A stretch of 64,000 nt of DNA. It comes from Burkholderiales bacterium. GTDB taxonomy: Bacteria; Pseudomonadota; Gammaproteobacteria; Burkholderiales; Burkholderiaceae_C. The stretch lies in the NCBI GenBank assembly GCA_016223165.1, contig JACRPO010000007.1:802843-866842 (forward strand). The letters run 5' to 3'. Below the pieces are notes generated by a model that did no database searches, had not been told where the DNA came from, and saw nothing but the letters and a program-made list of their open reading frames with translations. Below, piece by piece: positions 34,361-43,428 of the stretch. The stretch's first letter is position 1. Each line of letters opens with the position of its first letter. The position numbers were made by a program, and so were the translations under genes.

Positions 34361-35002
34361 ATGAAGAACCTGTTCCTCGCTTCCACCTTCTCGCTGGCCG
34401 CGTTGATGGTCGGCGTGGGCGTCAGCTGCTCGGTGCACGCGAGCCCCGCCGTGGCCACCGTGGGCCAGGCGGCACCGCCCTTCAGCGCACGCGATACCGC
34501 CGGACGCACCGTGTCGCTGGCCGACTTCAAGGGCAGGACCGTCGTGCTCGAGTGGGTCAACCCCGGCTGCCCCTACGTGCAGAAGCACTACCGCAGCGCC
34601 AACATGCAAGGCACGCAGCGCGAGGCCGCCGGCAAGGGCGTGGTGTGGCTGAGCATCAACTCCACGGCCAGCGAGCACTCCGACTACCTGGCCCCCGCGG
34701 CGCTCGCCGACTGGATGAAGAGCCAGCAGGCCGCCGCCAGCGCGACGCTGATGGACGCCGACGGCAAGATCGGCCGCGCCTACGGCGCGCGCACGACACC
34801 GCACATGTACGTCATCGACGCCCGCGGCACGCTGGTCTATGCCGGCGCCATCGACAGCAGGGCCACCGCCAGCACCTCCGACATCGCCGGCGCCACGAAC
34901 CACGTCAAGGTGGCGCTCGGCGAAACGCTCGCCGGCAAGCCGGTGAGCGTGGCGCAGACGCGCGCCTACGGCTGCTCGGTCAAGTACCCCTCGGGGGCCT
35001 GA
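34361..35002 (+). CDS. Exported thioredoxin-like/redoxin domain protein
   Basis: Signal peptide; GQAAPPFSARDTAGRTVSLADFKGRTVVLEWVNPGCPYVQKHY. Confidence 0.85.
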   Translation: MKNLFLASTFSLAALMVGVGVSCSVHASPAVATVGQAAPPFSARDTAGRTVSLADFKGRTVVLEWVNPGCPYVQKHYRSANMQGTQREAAGKGVVWLSINSTASEHSDYLAPAALADWMKSQQAAASATLMDADGKIGRAYGARTTPHMYVIDARGTLVYAGAIDSRATASTSDIAGATNHVKVALGETLAGKPVSVAQTRAYGCSVKYPSGA

Positions 35003-35023
35003 GAGGCTGGGGCGCGGCCGCTC

Positions 35024-35184
35024 AGAGCCTGTGAATGAGTCAGCCGCGCCCGAGCGGCGCGCCAGAAGGCGTCGGATCCAGGCGCAAAGCGCAGCCATAT
35101 CGGCTGATATGGCGAGCATTTGCAACGACGAGCCGGCGCCTTCTGGCGTGGCGAGCGGGTGTGGATGACTCGTTCACAGGCTCT
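35024..35184. repeat. 161-bp near-palindromic dispersed repeat, copy 1
   Basis: Terminal inverted repeats AGAGCCTGTGAATGAGTCA / TGACTCGTTCACAGGCTCT (18/19) and central hairpin CCATATC-GGCT-GATATGG; second copy at 50794-50954. Confidence 0.95.
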
Positions 35185-36797
35185 TAGGGCACCGTCGCGT
35201 AGCGCGCCGCGAGCTCGACGAACGCTTCCGCGCCGACCGTCTGCCCGAGTTCTTCCGACAGCAGCGCCGCCACCGGCGCCGCCTGCCGCGCCGCTTCGCG
35301 CGCGTCGAGAAAGAGCAGGCGGCAGCGCCGCGCCAGCACGTCCTCGACCGTGCGCGCCATCTCGTGCCGCGCCGCGAAGCGCACCATCGCCTCGCTGAGC
35401 CCGCCCCGGCCTGTTTCGGCGTCGCGCCACAGCCAGTGCGTGGCGCCGGGCAGGCTGCGCAGCAGATCCGCCTCGCTGCCGTAGCCATGTTCGCCTGGCG
35501 GCTCGCCGAGCGGCCGCCCGGGTGCCGCGCCGAGCAGGGGCAGCCGGGTCGTCGCACCCGCGGGCCGGCGCGCCAGCAGGCCGCGCTCCATGGCGCGGTC
35601 GAGCACGTCCTCGGCCATCGCGCGGTAGGTCGTCCACTTGCCGCCGGTCACGGTGACGAGGCCCGAACGGCCGACCACCACCGTGTGTTCGCGCGACAGC
35701 GACTTGGTGTGAGCCCTGCCCTCGCCGCCTTCGGCGTCGTTGCCTTCGTCGCCCGGGGGCTTGACCAGCGGCCGCAGCCCCACCCACACCGAGCGCACGT
35801 CGGTGCGCGTCGGCGCGCGCACCAGGTAACGCGCCGCCTCGCCGAGGATGAAGTCGACCTCGGCGGTGAAGGGCGCGGGCTCCAGCGCGAGGTCGCCACG
35901 CGGCGTGTCGGTGGTGCCGAGGAGCGTCTTGCCGAGCCACGGCACCGCGAAGAGCACGCGGCCGTCGCTCGTCTTGGGCACCATGAGCGCATGCGTGCCG
36001 GGCAGGAAGGCGCGGTCGACGACGAGGTGCACACCCTGGCTCGGCGCCACCATCGGCGCGCGCGCGGGCATGCCGGCGTCGCGGTCCATGTCGCGCACCG
36101 CGTCCACCCAGACGCCGGTGGCGTTGATGACGCAGCGCGCGCCGACATCGAAACGGCGCCCGCTCTCGCCGTCCTGCGCGGCCAGGCCGGTGACCCTGCC
36201 CGCCTCGCGGCGCAGGCCCACGACCGGCATGTGGTTGAGCAGCAGCGCACCGCGCGCGGCGGCGGTGCGCGCCAGGGCCACGGCGAGGCGGGCATCGTCG
36301 AACTGGCCGTCCCAGTAGCGCACGCCGCCGGCGAGGCCTTGCCGCATCACCGTGGGCAGCAACTCGGCGGTGCGGCGCGCCGAGAGCCACTCCGTCGGGC
36401 CGAGCCCGCGCGCCCCGGCCAGCGCGTCGTAGAGCTTCAGGCCGATGCCGTAGAAGGGCTGCTCCCAGCGGCGGTAGGTCGGCACCACGAACGGCAGCCG
36501 CTGCGCGAGGTGCGGCGCGTTCGCGAGCAGCGTGCTGCGCTCGACGAGTGCCTCGCGCACGAGCGCCACGTTGCCCTGGGCGAGATAGCGCACGCCGCCG
36601 TGCACGAGCTTGGTGGCGCGCGAGCTCGTGCCCTTCGCGAAATCTTCGGCTTCCAGCAGCACCACCGAGAAGCCGCGCGCCACGGCATCGAGGGCCACGC
36701 CGAGGCCGGTGGCGCCGCCGCCGATGATGGCGAGGTCCCAGGTCTGCGGCGCCGCGAGGCGAGCCAGCAGCGATGCACGATCGAGCGGCGCGGTCAT
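35184..36797 (-). CDS. glpD: Glycerol-3-phosphate dehydrogenase
   Basis: DLAIIGGGATGLGVALDAVARGFSVVLLEAEDFAKGTSSRATKLVHGGVRYLAQGN. Confidence 0.95.
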   Translation of the reverse strand: MTAPLDRASLLARLAAPQTWDLAIIGGGATGLGVALDAVARGFSVVLLEAEDFAKGTSSRATKLVHGGVRYLAQGNVALVREALVERSTLLANAPHLAQRLPFVVPTYRRWEQPFYGIGLKLYDALAGARGLGPTEWLSARRTAELLPTVMRQGLAGGVRYWDGQFDDARLAVALARTAAARGALLLNHMPVVGLRREAGRVTGLAAQDGESGRRFDVGARCVINATGVWVDAVRDMDRDAGMPARAPMVAPSQGVHLVVDRAFLPGTHALMVPKTSDGRVLFAVPWLGKTLLGTTDTPRGDLALEPAPFTAEVDFILGEAARYLVRAPTRTDVRSVWVGLRPLVKPPGDEGNDAEGGEGRAHTKSLSREHTVVVGRSGLVTVTGGKWTTYRAMAEDVLDRAMERGLLARRPAGATTRLPLLGAAPGRPLGEPPGEHGYGSEADLLRSLPGATHWLWRDAETGRGGLSEAMVRFAARHEMARTVEDVLARRCRLLFLDAREAARQAAPVAALLSEELGQTVGAEAFVELAARYATVP

Positions 36798-36831
36798 CGT
36801 CGGCGTGGCACGTCGTTCATGGCCGACGCAC

Positions 36832-37764
36832 TCACTCGCGTGCGAAGTTGACCGGCAGCCCCGGCACCTCGACGCGCAGCGAGAGCACGGCGCCGGCGAG
36901 CGGCTGCGCCGCCAGCTCCGCGGCGGGCCGCTTCTCGCGCGAGGTGGTGACGAACAGCGTCTTCAGGTCCGCGCCGCCGAAGCAGGGCATGGTCGGGCAG
37001 CGCACCGGCAGCGGCAACTCCTGCAGCACGCGCCCGTCGGGGGCGAGCCGCACGAGCCGCTGGCCCTCGAACATCGCCACCCAGAGCGCGCCTTCGGCAT
37101 CGACCGCGGCGCCATCGGGGCGGCCGCCGTAGACCGCCAGGTCCTGCCCCGCGGCCTTCAACGCGAACTGCGCGAACGGCCGCCGGTTCGACAGCGCGCC
37201 AGCGGTGAGGTCGAAGTCGAAGGCGTCGATGCGGTGGCTCGTCGTGTCGGCCCAGTACAGCGTGCGCGCGTCCGGGCTGAAGGCGAGGCCGTTGCCCACG
37301 GTGGCGTCGCCGGCCATGCGGTCGATGCGCGCCGCGGCATAGCGGTACAGCGCCGCGCGGGCCGCCGTGCGCGGCTCGAACACCGTGCTCACCCAGAAGC
37401 GCCCGAGCGGGTCGGCCTTGCCGTCGTTGAAGCGCTGCTGCGCCGCGTCGTACGGCGGTTCGACGAGGCGCTTGCGCTCGCCGCGCTCGCCGCGCGATGG
37501 GTCGAAGACGAAGAGGCCGTCGCGCATCGCCAGCAGCAGCGCGCCGCCGGGCAGCGGCGCGCAGCAGGCCGGTTCGCTCTCGAACGACCACTGCCGGTGC
37601 GAGCCCGTGGCCGGAACATGACGATGGAGCCGGCGGCCGGGGATGTCGCACCAGTACAGCGCCGCTTCGTCGGGATGCCAGAAGGGCGACTCGCCGAGCA
37701 GCGAAGGCGGGACCGGCAAAGCGGCCCAGGCCGCGCCGGCGGTGCCGGCGGTGCCGGCGGTCAT
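36832..37764 (-). CDS. SMP-30/gluconolactonase/LRE family protein
   Basis: LLGESPFWHPDEAALYWCDIPGRRLHRH; VGNGLAFSPDARTLYWADT. Confidence 0.92.
   Translation of the reverse strand: MTAGTAGTAGAAWAALPVPPSLLGESPFWHPDEAALYWCDIPGRRLHRHVPATGSHRQWSFESEPACCAPLPGGALLLAMRDGLFVFDPSRGERGERKRLVEPPYDAAQQRFNDGKADPLGRFWVSTVFEPRTAARAALYRYAAARIDRMAGDATVGNGLAFSPDARTLYWADTTSHRIDAFDFDLTAGALSNRRPFAQFALKAAGQDLAVYGGRPDGAAVDAEGALWVAMFEGQRLVRLAPDGRVLQELPLPVRCPTMPCFGGADLKTLFVTTSREKRPAAELAAQPLAGAVLSLRVEVPGLPVNFARE
37733..37764. repeat. 9-bp tandem repeat overlapping the SMP-30 start codon
   Basis: GCGCCGGCG GTGCCGGCG GTGCCGGCG GTCAT; encodes MTAGTAGTAG. Confidence 0.8.
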
Positions 37765-37819
37765 AGGAGAACCTTCGCGCTGAAGCGCTCCGGTGTTCGC
37801 CTTGGGGCGGCCCGGCGGC

Positions 37820-38677
37820 TCACGCGGCGCCCACCTCCAGCCGCATCCAGGCCTCGAGCGTGCGGCCCGGTTCCACCGCCGCCAAGCCATGCGCGGCCGG
37901 GTCGGCCATGTGCACGGCGTTGCTCACGTGGCTCACCGGTTCGACGCAGTAGTAAGGCTTGCTCTGCGGCGTGAACACCACCAGGTACGGCAGCGACGAG
38001 GTCAGGCGCAGCGAGAGCTTCTCGTCGCGCAGCCGCGCGGCGCCGCGCCAGCCCTCGAAGCAGTTGTCGAACTCGAGATGGGCGACATCGGCGTCGATGC
38101 CCGGCTGCGCCACGCGGCGCACCGGCAGCCCGGTGGCATCGTTGTCCCAGCGCTCGGCGAGCTCGATGTGCAGGCGGCTGCGCGAGCGCTTCGGGAAGTA
38201 CGGATGCCAGCCGAGGCCCACCGGCTGCACCTGCGCCGCCTGGTTGGTGAAGGTCAGGCGCACCTCGAGAGCCGTGGCGTCGAGCGTGAAGCGCTGGTCG
38301 AGCTCGAAGGCGAAGGGCCAGTGCGCGTCGGCGGCGTGGCGGTAGCGCAGCAGTGCACGCTCCGCCGTGGCCTCCACGACCGACCACGGCCGCTGCCAGG
38401 CCACTCCGTGCACGGAGTGCGGGTTGTCGTCGAAGTTGGCTTCGGTGGTGAATTCGCGCCCCTGCCAGCGGAAGCGCCGGTAGCCCAGGCGGTTGCTGTA
38501 CGGCGCGAGCGGGTAGCAGCCCGAGAGGCGCGAACTCGCCAGCGCCGCCGGCTCGGTGCTGCGCAGGATGGGCAGGCCGGCGCGCCAGAACCCGGCCATG
38601 CAGCCACCGAGGTCGGCGCGCAGCGCAAGGTGCAGGTCGCCGGCGCGCAGCTCGACGGTGGAAGAGGGTTGGGTCAT
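37820..38677 (-). CDS. Aldose 1-epimerase family protein
   Basis: MTQPSSTVELRAGDLHLALRADLGG...LAPYSNRLGYRRFRWQGREF, VGLGWHPYF. Confidence 0.9.
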   Translation of the reverse strand: MTQPSSTVELRAGDLHLALRADLGGCMAGFWRAGLPILRSTEPAALASSRLSGCYPLAPYSNRLGYRRFRWQGREFTTEANFDDNPHSVHGVAWQRPWSVVEATAERALLRYRHAADAHWPFAFELDQRFTLDATALEVRLTFTNQAAQVQPVGLGWHPYFPKRSRSRLHIELAERWDNDATGLPVRRVAQPGIDADVAHLEFDNCFEGWRGAARLRDEKLSLRLTSSLPYLVVFTPQSKPYYCVEPVSHVSNAVHMADPAAHGLAAVEPGRTLEAWMRLEVGAA

Positions 38678-38796
38678 CGGGGCGTTTGCAGCATCAGGGG
38701 CGTCGGGCGTGTCTCGGCCCCGATGATGCCGCAGCCGCGGGCACCGCCGTCGCCGGCCGGCACGGCGGATGGCGCCCGCCCTTGCCTCGGCGCGCC

Positions 38797-39315
38797 CTAC
38801 CAGCGCGTACCGGGGCTCTCGAGGTCGACCTTCAGGTAGTGCGCGCCCGGGATCGGGTTGTAGTAGTACGGCGGCACCTCGACGAAGCCGAGCGACTCGT
38901 AGAGCCCGCGCGCGGACTCCATGTCGTCCAGCGTGTCCAGCAGCAGCGTCGAATAGCCGGCACGCGCGGCCTGCTCGAGCACCGCCTGCGTCAGTGCGCG
39001 CCCGAGGCCGAAGCCGCGGAAGGCACGCCGCACGTACAGCCGCTTCATCTCGCAGGCGTTGGGGTAGTCGGCATCGGGCAGCGGGCGCAGCGCGCCGCAG
39101 CCCGCGGGCGCGCCGTCGACGAGGGCCAGCAGCAGCACGCCGCCCGGCTCGGCATAGTCGCCCGGCAGCGAGGCGAGCTCCTCGTCGAAGTGCTGGAAGC
39201 ACAGGTCGATGCCGAGCCCCGCCGCGTATTCGCGGAACAGCTCGCGCACCGCCTCCAGCCCGGCCAGCTCGCCGGCGCCGACCGTCACGATCTCGGTGCG
39301 TATGTCTTCGGACAC
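38797..39315 (-). CDS. GNAT family N-acetyltransferase (GTG start)
   Basis: EMKRLYVRRAFRGFGLGRALTQAVLEQAARAGYSTLLLDTLDDMESARGLYESLGF. Confidence 0.92.
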   Translation of the reverse strand: MSEDIRTEIVTVGAGELAGLEAVRELFREYAAGLGIDLCFQHFDEELASLPGDYAEPGGVLLLALVDGAPAGCGALRPLPDADYPNACEMKRLYVRRAFRGFGLGRALTQAVLEQAARAGYSTLLLDTLDDMESARGLYESLGFVEVPPYYYNPIPGAHYLKVDLESPGTRW

Positions 39316-39339
39316 GGTGCGCTTGCGCGGTAGGTGGCA

Positions 39340-39399
39340 GGCTCGGTGATGGGCTCGGTGATGGGCTCGGTGCCGGGCTCGGTGCTGGCTTCAGTGGCG
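39340..39399. repeat. 12-bp tandem repeat (about 4-5 units) just upstream of the GNAT gene
   Basis: GGCTCGGTGATG x2, GGCTCGGTGCCG, GGCTCGGTGCTG, degenerate GCTTCAGTGGCG. Confidence 0.85.
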
Positions 39400-39443
39400 C
39401 TCGATGAGCTCTCTGGTGGCTCTCGGTGGCGTGCCGGGCGCGC

Positions 39444-40223
39444 TCAGCCGCCCTGGCGCATCACCCACAGCGCCAGGCCGGCGGCCGCCACGGCCAGCAG
39501 GAGCGCGAGCCCGCGCGTGCGCAGGTCGTCGCGGCTCGCGGGCACGTCGGCGGGGCCGTCGGCCGGCAGCGCCTTGTCGCCGCTCAGCATCGGCCCGATC
39601 AGGTCGACCTTGCGGCGCAGGCGGTAGAAGACGATGGCGCCGATATGCAGCACGACGAGCGTGATGATGAGTGCCTTGCCGTAGTTCTTGTGCCAGGCCG
39701 TTGCCGCCAGCCCGGTGGCCGTGGCCACGTACTTGTTGAGCGGCCCGACGTTGGCGATCTCGTCGTCGGCGACGAGCCCGGTGCCCACCTGCACGACGAG
39801 GATGGCCAGCATCGCGAAGACCGACGCCGCGCCGAGCGGCGTGTGGCCGATGTCGAGGTGCTCACCCGGCCGGCGCTCGCCACGCAGGTAGCGCAGCAAC
39901 GTGCCGGGTGCATAGACGAAGCTCGCGAAGCGCGACCAGCGCCCGCCGACGAGGCCCCACACGAGCCTGAAGACGAGCAGGGCCAGGGCCAGATGGCCGA
40001 GGCGGAAGTGCCAGGTCATGGCGCCACCGCCGATGCTGCCCGTCACCACCGAGCCGACGATGCTGAGCGCGAGCACCCAGTGGAAGAGCCGCGTCGGCAG
40101 GTCCCACACGCGCACCGAACGGCGCGGGTGCGAGGCGCTGGTCGCGGGCGGCGCCGTGCTCGCCACGCTCGCCGCGCTCGCGGTAGCGGCAGCGGAGGGG
40201 GGGATGTTCACGGGTGCAACCAT
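39444..40223 (-). CDS. Cytochrome b561/Ni-hydrogenase-type cytochrome b
   Basis: VRVWDLPTRLFHWVLALSIVGSVVTG...MTWHFRLGHLALALLVFRLVWGLVG. Confidence 0.92.
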   Translation of the reverse strand: MVAPVNIPPSAAATASAASVASTAPPATSASHPRRSVRVWDLPTRLFHWVLALSIVGSVVTGSIGGGAMTWHFRLGHLALALLVFRLVWGLVGGRWSRFASFVYAPGTLLRYLRGERRPGEHLDIGHTPLGAASVFAMLAILVVQVGTGLVADDEIANVGPLNKYVATATGLAATAWHKNYGKALIITLVVLHIGAIVFYRLRRKVDLIGPMLSGDKALPADGPADVPASRDDLRTRGLALLLAVAAAGLALWVMRQGG

Positions 40224-40378
40224 ACCGCGGCATCGGATCGCTTCGAACGATTGTGGTTCGGGCTCGGGCTTTCCCCAGGGCGCCGATCGGGAATGGCCCT
40301 GCGACGGGTCACGTACACGATCTCGTGCGGGTAGCATCGCGCCCCGCCAAGTCCTGCCCAACCACCGGAGCCCCCCGC

Positions 40379-40837
40379 ATGATGAACCGTTCGTTCCTTG
40401 CCGCTTTGTCCGTCACCGCTGCCGCGGTGTCCCTGCCCGCTGCAGCGCAGTTCCAGAAGCCCGAGGACGCGGTGAAGTACCGCCAGAGCTCGATGTTCGT
40501 GATGGGCAACCACTTCGGCCGCATCGGCGCGATGGTGCAGGGGCGCGTGCCGTACGACGCGGCGGTAGCGGCGGCCAACGCCGAGGTCGTGTCGACGATG
40601 TCGCGGCTGCCGTTCGCCGGCTTCGTCGAAGGCACGGCCAGCACCGACAAGGGCAAGGCGAAGGCCAGCATCTGGACCGACCGCGCGAAGTTCGACGCCG
40701 GCGCCAAGAAGATGCAGGAAGAAGTGGCGAAGCTGCTCGCCGCCGCGAAGACCAACAACCTCGACAACCTCAAGGCCGCCTTCGGCGAGACCGGCAAGAC
40801 CTGCAAGGGCTGCCACGACGACTATCGCAACCAGTGA
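40379..40837 (+). CDS. Cytochrome c (class II, c'-type)
   Basis: Signal peptide; KPEDAVKYRQSSMFVMGNHFGRIGAMVQG; C-terminal CKGCHDDYRNQ. Confidence 0.93.
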   Translation: MMNRSFLAALSVTAAAVSLPAAAQFQKPEDAVKYRQSSMFVMGNHFGRIGAMVQGRVPYDAAVAAANAEVVSTMSRLPFAGFVEGTASTDKGKAKASIWTDRAKFDAGAKKMQEEVAKLLAAAKTNNLDNLKAAFGETGKTCKGCHDDYRNQ

Positions 40838-40889
40838 TGCCCCGATGACGGGCCGGCGCGCCGCGCCGTCTCGTCCTTCGCATGCCTCG

Positions 40890-41005
40890 TGAATGGCCCG
40901 CTTCGGCGGGCTGTCTTGCTGAATGGCCCGCTTCGGCGGGCTGTTTTGCTGAATGGCCCGCTTCGGCGTGCTGTTTTGCTGAATGGCCCGCTTCGGCGGG
41001 CCGTT
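40890..41005. repeat. Four tandem 30-bp repeats, each a UUCG-loop terminator-like hairpin
   Basis: TGAATGGCCCGCTTCGGCGGGCTGTTTTGC repeated at exact 30-bp period (40890, 40920, 40950, 40980) between convergent genes. Confidence 0.95.
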
Positions 41006-41030
41006 GCATCACGGGCGTGCCACCGTGCGC

Positions 41031-41786
41031 TCATCTCGCCGCGTCAGCCTCCGCCTCGGCGAAGCCGAGCACGACGCGGCGCGTCATCGCGCTCTTCTTC
41101 TCGATCTTCGTCACCACCACGGCCCCCACGTCGCGCGTGTTGGCCACATGCGTGCCGCCGCAGGGCTGCAGGTCCACGCCCTCGATCTCGAGCACGCGCA
41201 CGCGGCCCAGACCGCGCGGGGGCTGCACGCTCATGCTGCGCACGAGCCCGGGGTTGGCGTCGAGCTCGTCCTCGCCGATCCAGCGGTGGCGCACCGGGTG
41301 CGCCTCGGCCACCAGGCGCGCGATGCCCGCCGTCAACGCCTCCTTGTCGAGCGGCTCGTTCATGTGAAAGTCCAGCCGCGCATAGCCGGCGGTGATCGAG
41401 CAGCCGTTCACCGCGTGCGGCACGAGCGCGCACAGCAGGTGCGTCGCGGTGTGGAAGCGCATGTGCGCGCGGCGCCGCGCGGCATCGGCGATGCCCGTGA
41501 CCACCGCGCCCGGCACGAAGCGGGCACGCAGTGCCGCATCGGCGTGGGCGTCGCCTGCCACCGGCACATGAGCGATGGCGCCGGCGCGCTCCGGGTGCTT
41601 GCGCGTGTCGGCGATCGCGAGCACGGTGCCGTCGCCGAGCACGAGGCGGCCGGCATCACCGGCCTGGCCGCCGCCGAGCGGATAGAAGACCGTGCGGTCG
41701 AGCTCGATGCCCGCCGCGTCGACGGCGACGATGCGCGCCGTGCACTCGAGCAGGGTCGCGTCCTCTCGAAAGAGCTCTTCGGTCAT
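41031..41786 (-). CDS. Alanyl-tRNA editing protein (AlaX-like)
   Basis: RTVFYPLGGGQAGDAG, MRFHTATHLLCAL, DLQPCGGTHVANTRDVG. Confidence 0.93.
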   Translation of the reverse strand: MTEELFREDATLLECTARIVAVDAAGIELDRTVFYPLGGGQAGDAGRLVLGDGTVLAIADTRKHPERAGAIAHVPVAGDAHADAALRARFVPGAVVTGIADAARRRAHMRFHTATHLLCALVPHAVNGCSITAGYARLDFHMNEPLDKEALTAGIARLVAEAHPVRHRWIGEDELDANPGLVRSMSVQPPRGLGRVRVLEIEGVDLQPCGGTHVANTRDVGAVVVTKIEKKSAMTRRVVLGFAEAEADAAR

Positions 41787-42568
41787 GCACTCTCCAGGGT
41801 CACCGGGCCGCGTGGCGTGTCGAGGCCGACGCGCAAGGCGCCCAGCGACTGTGCCGGCGGCGCCGACTGTGCCACGAAGCGCACGCCCGAGAGGCCGAGC
41901 GCGGCGACGGCGCGCGGCGGCACGCCGGCGATCGAGACTTCGCGCAGCCGCACCGCCGAGGGCGGCATCGCGAGCGTCGGATGAACGCCCGGCCCTGCAG
42001 GTGATGCCGGCCACTCGATGAGCGTCGGCAGCGCGCCGCCGCACAGCAGGCGGCCGTCGCCGCGCACGGCGATGCGCCACTGCAGCAGCCCGGCGGGCGT
42101 CTGGCGCGAAGCCGCGAGCGCAACGCCGGCATCGAGGCCGGCGGCGGCGAGCGCGGCGAGATGCGCGTCGATCGCCGTCGTGCGCGCGGCGACGTGCCAC
42201 AGCTGCGGCCCGGCCTCGGCCAGGCGCCGCCGCGACAGCTCTTCGTCGAGCCCGAACCAGCGCGGCCGCGGTGGCGCAGGCGCGTCGGGGTCGACGGCGA
42301 TGATCTCCAGGTAGGCCCGCGGGAAGGCCGCGCTCTCGATCTTCAGCAGGCGGTTGTGCGTGCCGAAGAGCGCGTGCTTGCCACCGGGGCCCGGCGCCAC
42401 GCCCAGCGTCGCCTCGCACCAGGCGACGCCCTGCTCGAGCGTCGCGGCGGCAATCACCACGTGGTCGATGGCCGCCACCGGTGGCGCGCTCGGTGCGTCC
42501 GCAGCGCCCGGCATGTCTGGCGCGTTCGGCGCGTTCGGCGCGTTCGGCGCGTTCGGCACGTTCGGCAT
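41783..42568 (-). CDS. VOC/glyoxalase-like domain protein
   Basis: AAIDHVVIAAATLEQGVAWCEATLGVAPGPGGKHALFGTHNRLLKI; overlaps the alaX-like start by 4 bp. Confidence 0.88.
   Translation of the reverse strand: MPNVPNAPNAPNAPNAPDMPGAADAPSAPPVAAIDHVVIAAATLEQGVAWCEATLGVAPGPGGKHALFGTHNRLLKIESAAFPRAYLEIIAVDPDAPAPPRPRWFGLDEELSRRRLAEAGPQLWHVAARTTAIDAHLAALAAAGLDAGVALAASRQTPAGLLQWRIAVRGDGRLLCGGALPTLIEWPASPAGPGVHPTLAMPPSAVRLREVSIAGVPPRAVAALGLSGVRFVAQSAPPAQSLGALRVGLDTPRGPVTLESA
42519..42568. repeat. 9-bp tandem repeat (about 5 units) overlapping the VOC start codon
   Basis: GCGCGTTCG-type 9-mers; encodes MPNVPNAPNAPNAPNAPD. Confidence 0.88.
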
Positions 42569-42576
42569 GTCCGCCG

Positions 42577-43428
42577 TCAAAGACTCAATTCCCCTTGCAC
42601 GCAGCGGACGACATCGCCGCCGACCCAGATGTCTTCGCCTTCGCGACGCAGGAAGACGCGGCCGGCGCGCCGCAGCGCCGCGCCCTGCGCCGCGACGTAC
42701 GCGTCGCGTGCGACGCCGGTGCGCATCAGCCATTGCGCGACGCTGGCGTTGAGGCTGCCCGTCACCGGGTCCTCGTACATGCCGCCGCCGATGAAGGCGC
42801 GTAGCTCGAAGGCCGGTTCGGCGCCCGCCGCATGCGGGCCGACGACGCCGAGCTTGAGATCGCCGAGCGCCGGCCAGTCGGGGTGCAGCGCCAGGACGCG
42901 CTCGGCGCTGTCGAGCAGCACGCCGGCCCAGCCGGGACCGTTGTCGACCCACTGATGGGCGCGCACGGCGCCAGCGGGCAGCCGCAGGGCGCGCACGATG
43001 CGCTCGAGCACCTGCTCCTCGAGCGGCCCGCTGCGCCGCGTCGGCGGTGCCGCGAAAGCCAGGCGCGAAGCGTGTCCCGCGTCGCGGCGCACGCGCACGA
43101 GGCCGACACCGCATTGCTGCACGACCACGCCAGGGTCCGCAGCCGCACGTGGCCGCCCGCCCGCGGCCAGCCAGGCCCAGCAGGTGCCGAGCGTCGGGTG
43201 GCCGGCGAAGGGCAGCTCGCCGCCGGGCGTGAAGATGCGCACGCGGTAATCGGCCGCGGGGTCGGTGGGCGACAGCAGGAAGGTCGTCTCCGAGAGATTG
43301 GTCCAGCGCGCGAACGCCGCCATCGTCTCCTCCGAGAGGCCGTCGGCGCCGTGCACGACGGCGAGCGGGTTGCCCTTCAGCGGCACGGCGCTGAAGACGT
43401 CGACCTGGTCGAACGGGTGCAGGCTCAT
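42577..43428 (-). CDS. PhzF family phenazine biosynthesis-like protein/isomerase
   Basis: FDQVDVFSAVPLKGNPLAVVHGADGLSEETMAAFARWTNLSETTFLL; PGGELPFAGHPTLGTC. Confidence 0.94.
   Translation of the reverse strand: MSLHPFDQVDVFSAVPLKGNPLAVVHGADGLSEETMAAFARWTNLSETTFLLSPTDPAADYRVRIFTPGGELPFAGHPTLGTCWAWLAAGGRPRAAADPGVVVQQCGVGLVRVRRDAGHASRLAFAAPPTRRSGPLEEQVLERIVRALRLPAGAVRAHQWVDNGPGWAGVLLDSAERVLALHPDWPALGDLKLGVVGPHAAGAEPAFELRAFIGGGMYEDPVTGSLNASVAQWLMRTGVARDAYVAAQGAALRRAGRVFLRREGEDIWVGGDVVRCVQGELSL

Noticed and set aside
40890-41005. CRISPR-like array from regularly spaced repeats
   Set aside because: The repeats are directly contiguous 30-bp units with no unique spacers and no cas genes; hairpin/T-tract structure fits terminators.
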